Positions 63,779 to 64,000 of a DNA stretch of 64,000 bases are shown here, piece by piece (position 1 is the first letter of the stretch; each line of letters begins with the position of its first letter). A program made the position numbers and the translations under genes. The notes beneath the pieces are model-generated. The model was not told the origin of the DNA. It made no database searches and worked only from the letters and a program-made list of their open reading frames with translations. The stretch spans positions 62,001 through 126,000 of the forward strand of contig JALFYY010000016.1 of NCBI GenBank assembly GCA_022783865.1. The letters are read 5' to 3'. The DNA comes from Bacteroidales bacterium. Its GTDB lineage: Bacteria > Bacteroidota > Bacteroidia > Bacteroidales > Paludibacteraceae.

Positions 63779-64000
63779 ATGACAACCATACTGCTGACCT
63801 TACTACTATTAGTTTCTATCAACGGCATAGCACAACATACTGACGAACAACTATATAACGCCTATCTTAGGAACGACATGTCGGTGTGGGAAGACTATGT
63901 TACGAAAGCTGACTGGTCGGTATTGTCTTTAGAAGAAAAGAAGCGGCTGTTGAATTACGAATACGGCTATGTGGCAGTGGCGATAGGCGAAGGACATCCG
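63779..64000 (+). CDS. Exported protein, unknown (3' end outside window)
   Basis: An open frame runs from an ATG at 63779 to the window edge, 74 codons. It begins with a signal peptide (MTTILLTLLLLVSINGIAQ) and continues with a helical, charged region, LYNAYLRNDMSVWEDYV, then LEEKKRLLNYEYGYVAVAIGEG, reminiscent of helical repeats. No family can be assigned from this part. It follows the rpsO terminator, and I see no clear promoter. Confidence 0.7.
   Translation, partial: MTTILLTLLLLVSINGIAQHTDEQLYNAYLRNDMSVWEDYVTKADWSVLSLEEKKRLLNYEYGYVAVAIGEGHP

Overview
The window looks like one contiguous chromosomal stretch from a member of the Bacteroidota, most likely order Bacteroidales. The evidence is the complete batA-batE aerotolerance cluster, a T9SS plug-type protein, an rnf operon headed by rseC, the lysS-gpsA-pgi and ftsK-lolA-trxB gene orders, and many promoters of the phylum-specific form TTTG, about 20 nt, TAnnTTTGC. 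I cannot name the genus from sequence alone. Most of the DNA is housekeeping; the unusual material sits between the genes.

Layout. 1-5756: batA (cut by the window edge), batB, batC, batD, batE and a PAP2 phosphatase, forming one tightly packed transcript. 5825-9018: a Spy-like periplasmic protein, a truncated BACON/FN3-like surface protein joined to IS30 and IS982 transposase remnants, and a PTPS/QueD-like protein with a zinc ribbon. 9019-10536: about 1 kb of non-coding DNA, then rnpB. 10537-17777: YihY-type membrane protein, GH13 amylase with a plug-like tail, LolC/E-type permease, GSCFA protein, and OmpA-LysM protein on the minus strand. 18168-25293: lysS, gpsA, pgi, an AspT/YidE-type transporter and a beta-CASP nuclease. 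25294-31002: repeat-rich spacer, tRNA-Thr, T9SS plug protein, lipoprotein and beta-barrel pair. 31108-39740: yebC, rsmG, MBL hydrolase, ruvX; metK on the minus strand with an attenuated leader; flavin reductase, glyA, rlmN and an EEP-family protein. 39869-46076 (minus): fumarase, degenerate LytM protein, dxr, rseP, acyltransferase, DUF4293. 46547-50636: tRNA-Lys, mscS, AMP nucleosidase, holA, trmO. 50727-56945 (minus): rseC-rnfBC-[hotdog thioesterase]-rnfDGEA. 56992-58528: a PD-(D/E)XK nuclease and a small unknown protein. 59204-64000: ftsK, lolA, trxB, rpsO and the start of a secreted protein.

The most interesting signal is not a gene. At least nine intergenic spacers hold arrays of exactly 11-bp tandem units (three or four copies, 33 or 44 bp). 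The unit sequence usually differs from array to array, and several arrays alternate A-B-A-B so that the true period is 22 bp. Other spacers hold arrays of 8-bp units (three to eight copies) or 7-bp units, and some of these run right up to or into start codons. Dispersed words link arrays at distant loci: GCTGAAT, GGCAGAGCCCT, and a GGGCG-hairpin followed by CACACCCCGACAAACA. I do not recognise this as a named repeat family.

Other points worth attention are a terminator-type attenuator with SAM-II-like sequence blocks in the metK leader, a thioesterase gene inside the rnf operon, a GH13 amylase ending in a TonB-plug-like segment, a LytM protein that has lost its zinc ligands, and a QueD-like protein without the usual catalytic cysteine. 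All functional statements come from reading translations and motifs by eye; no database search was possible.
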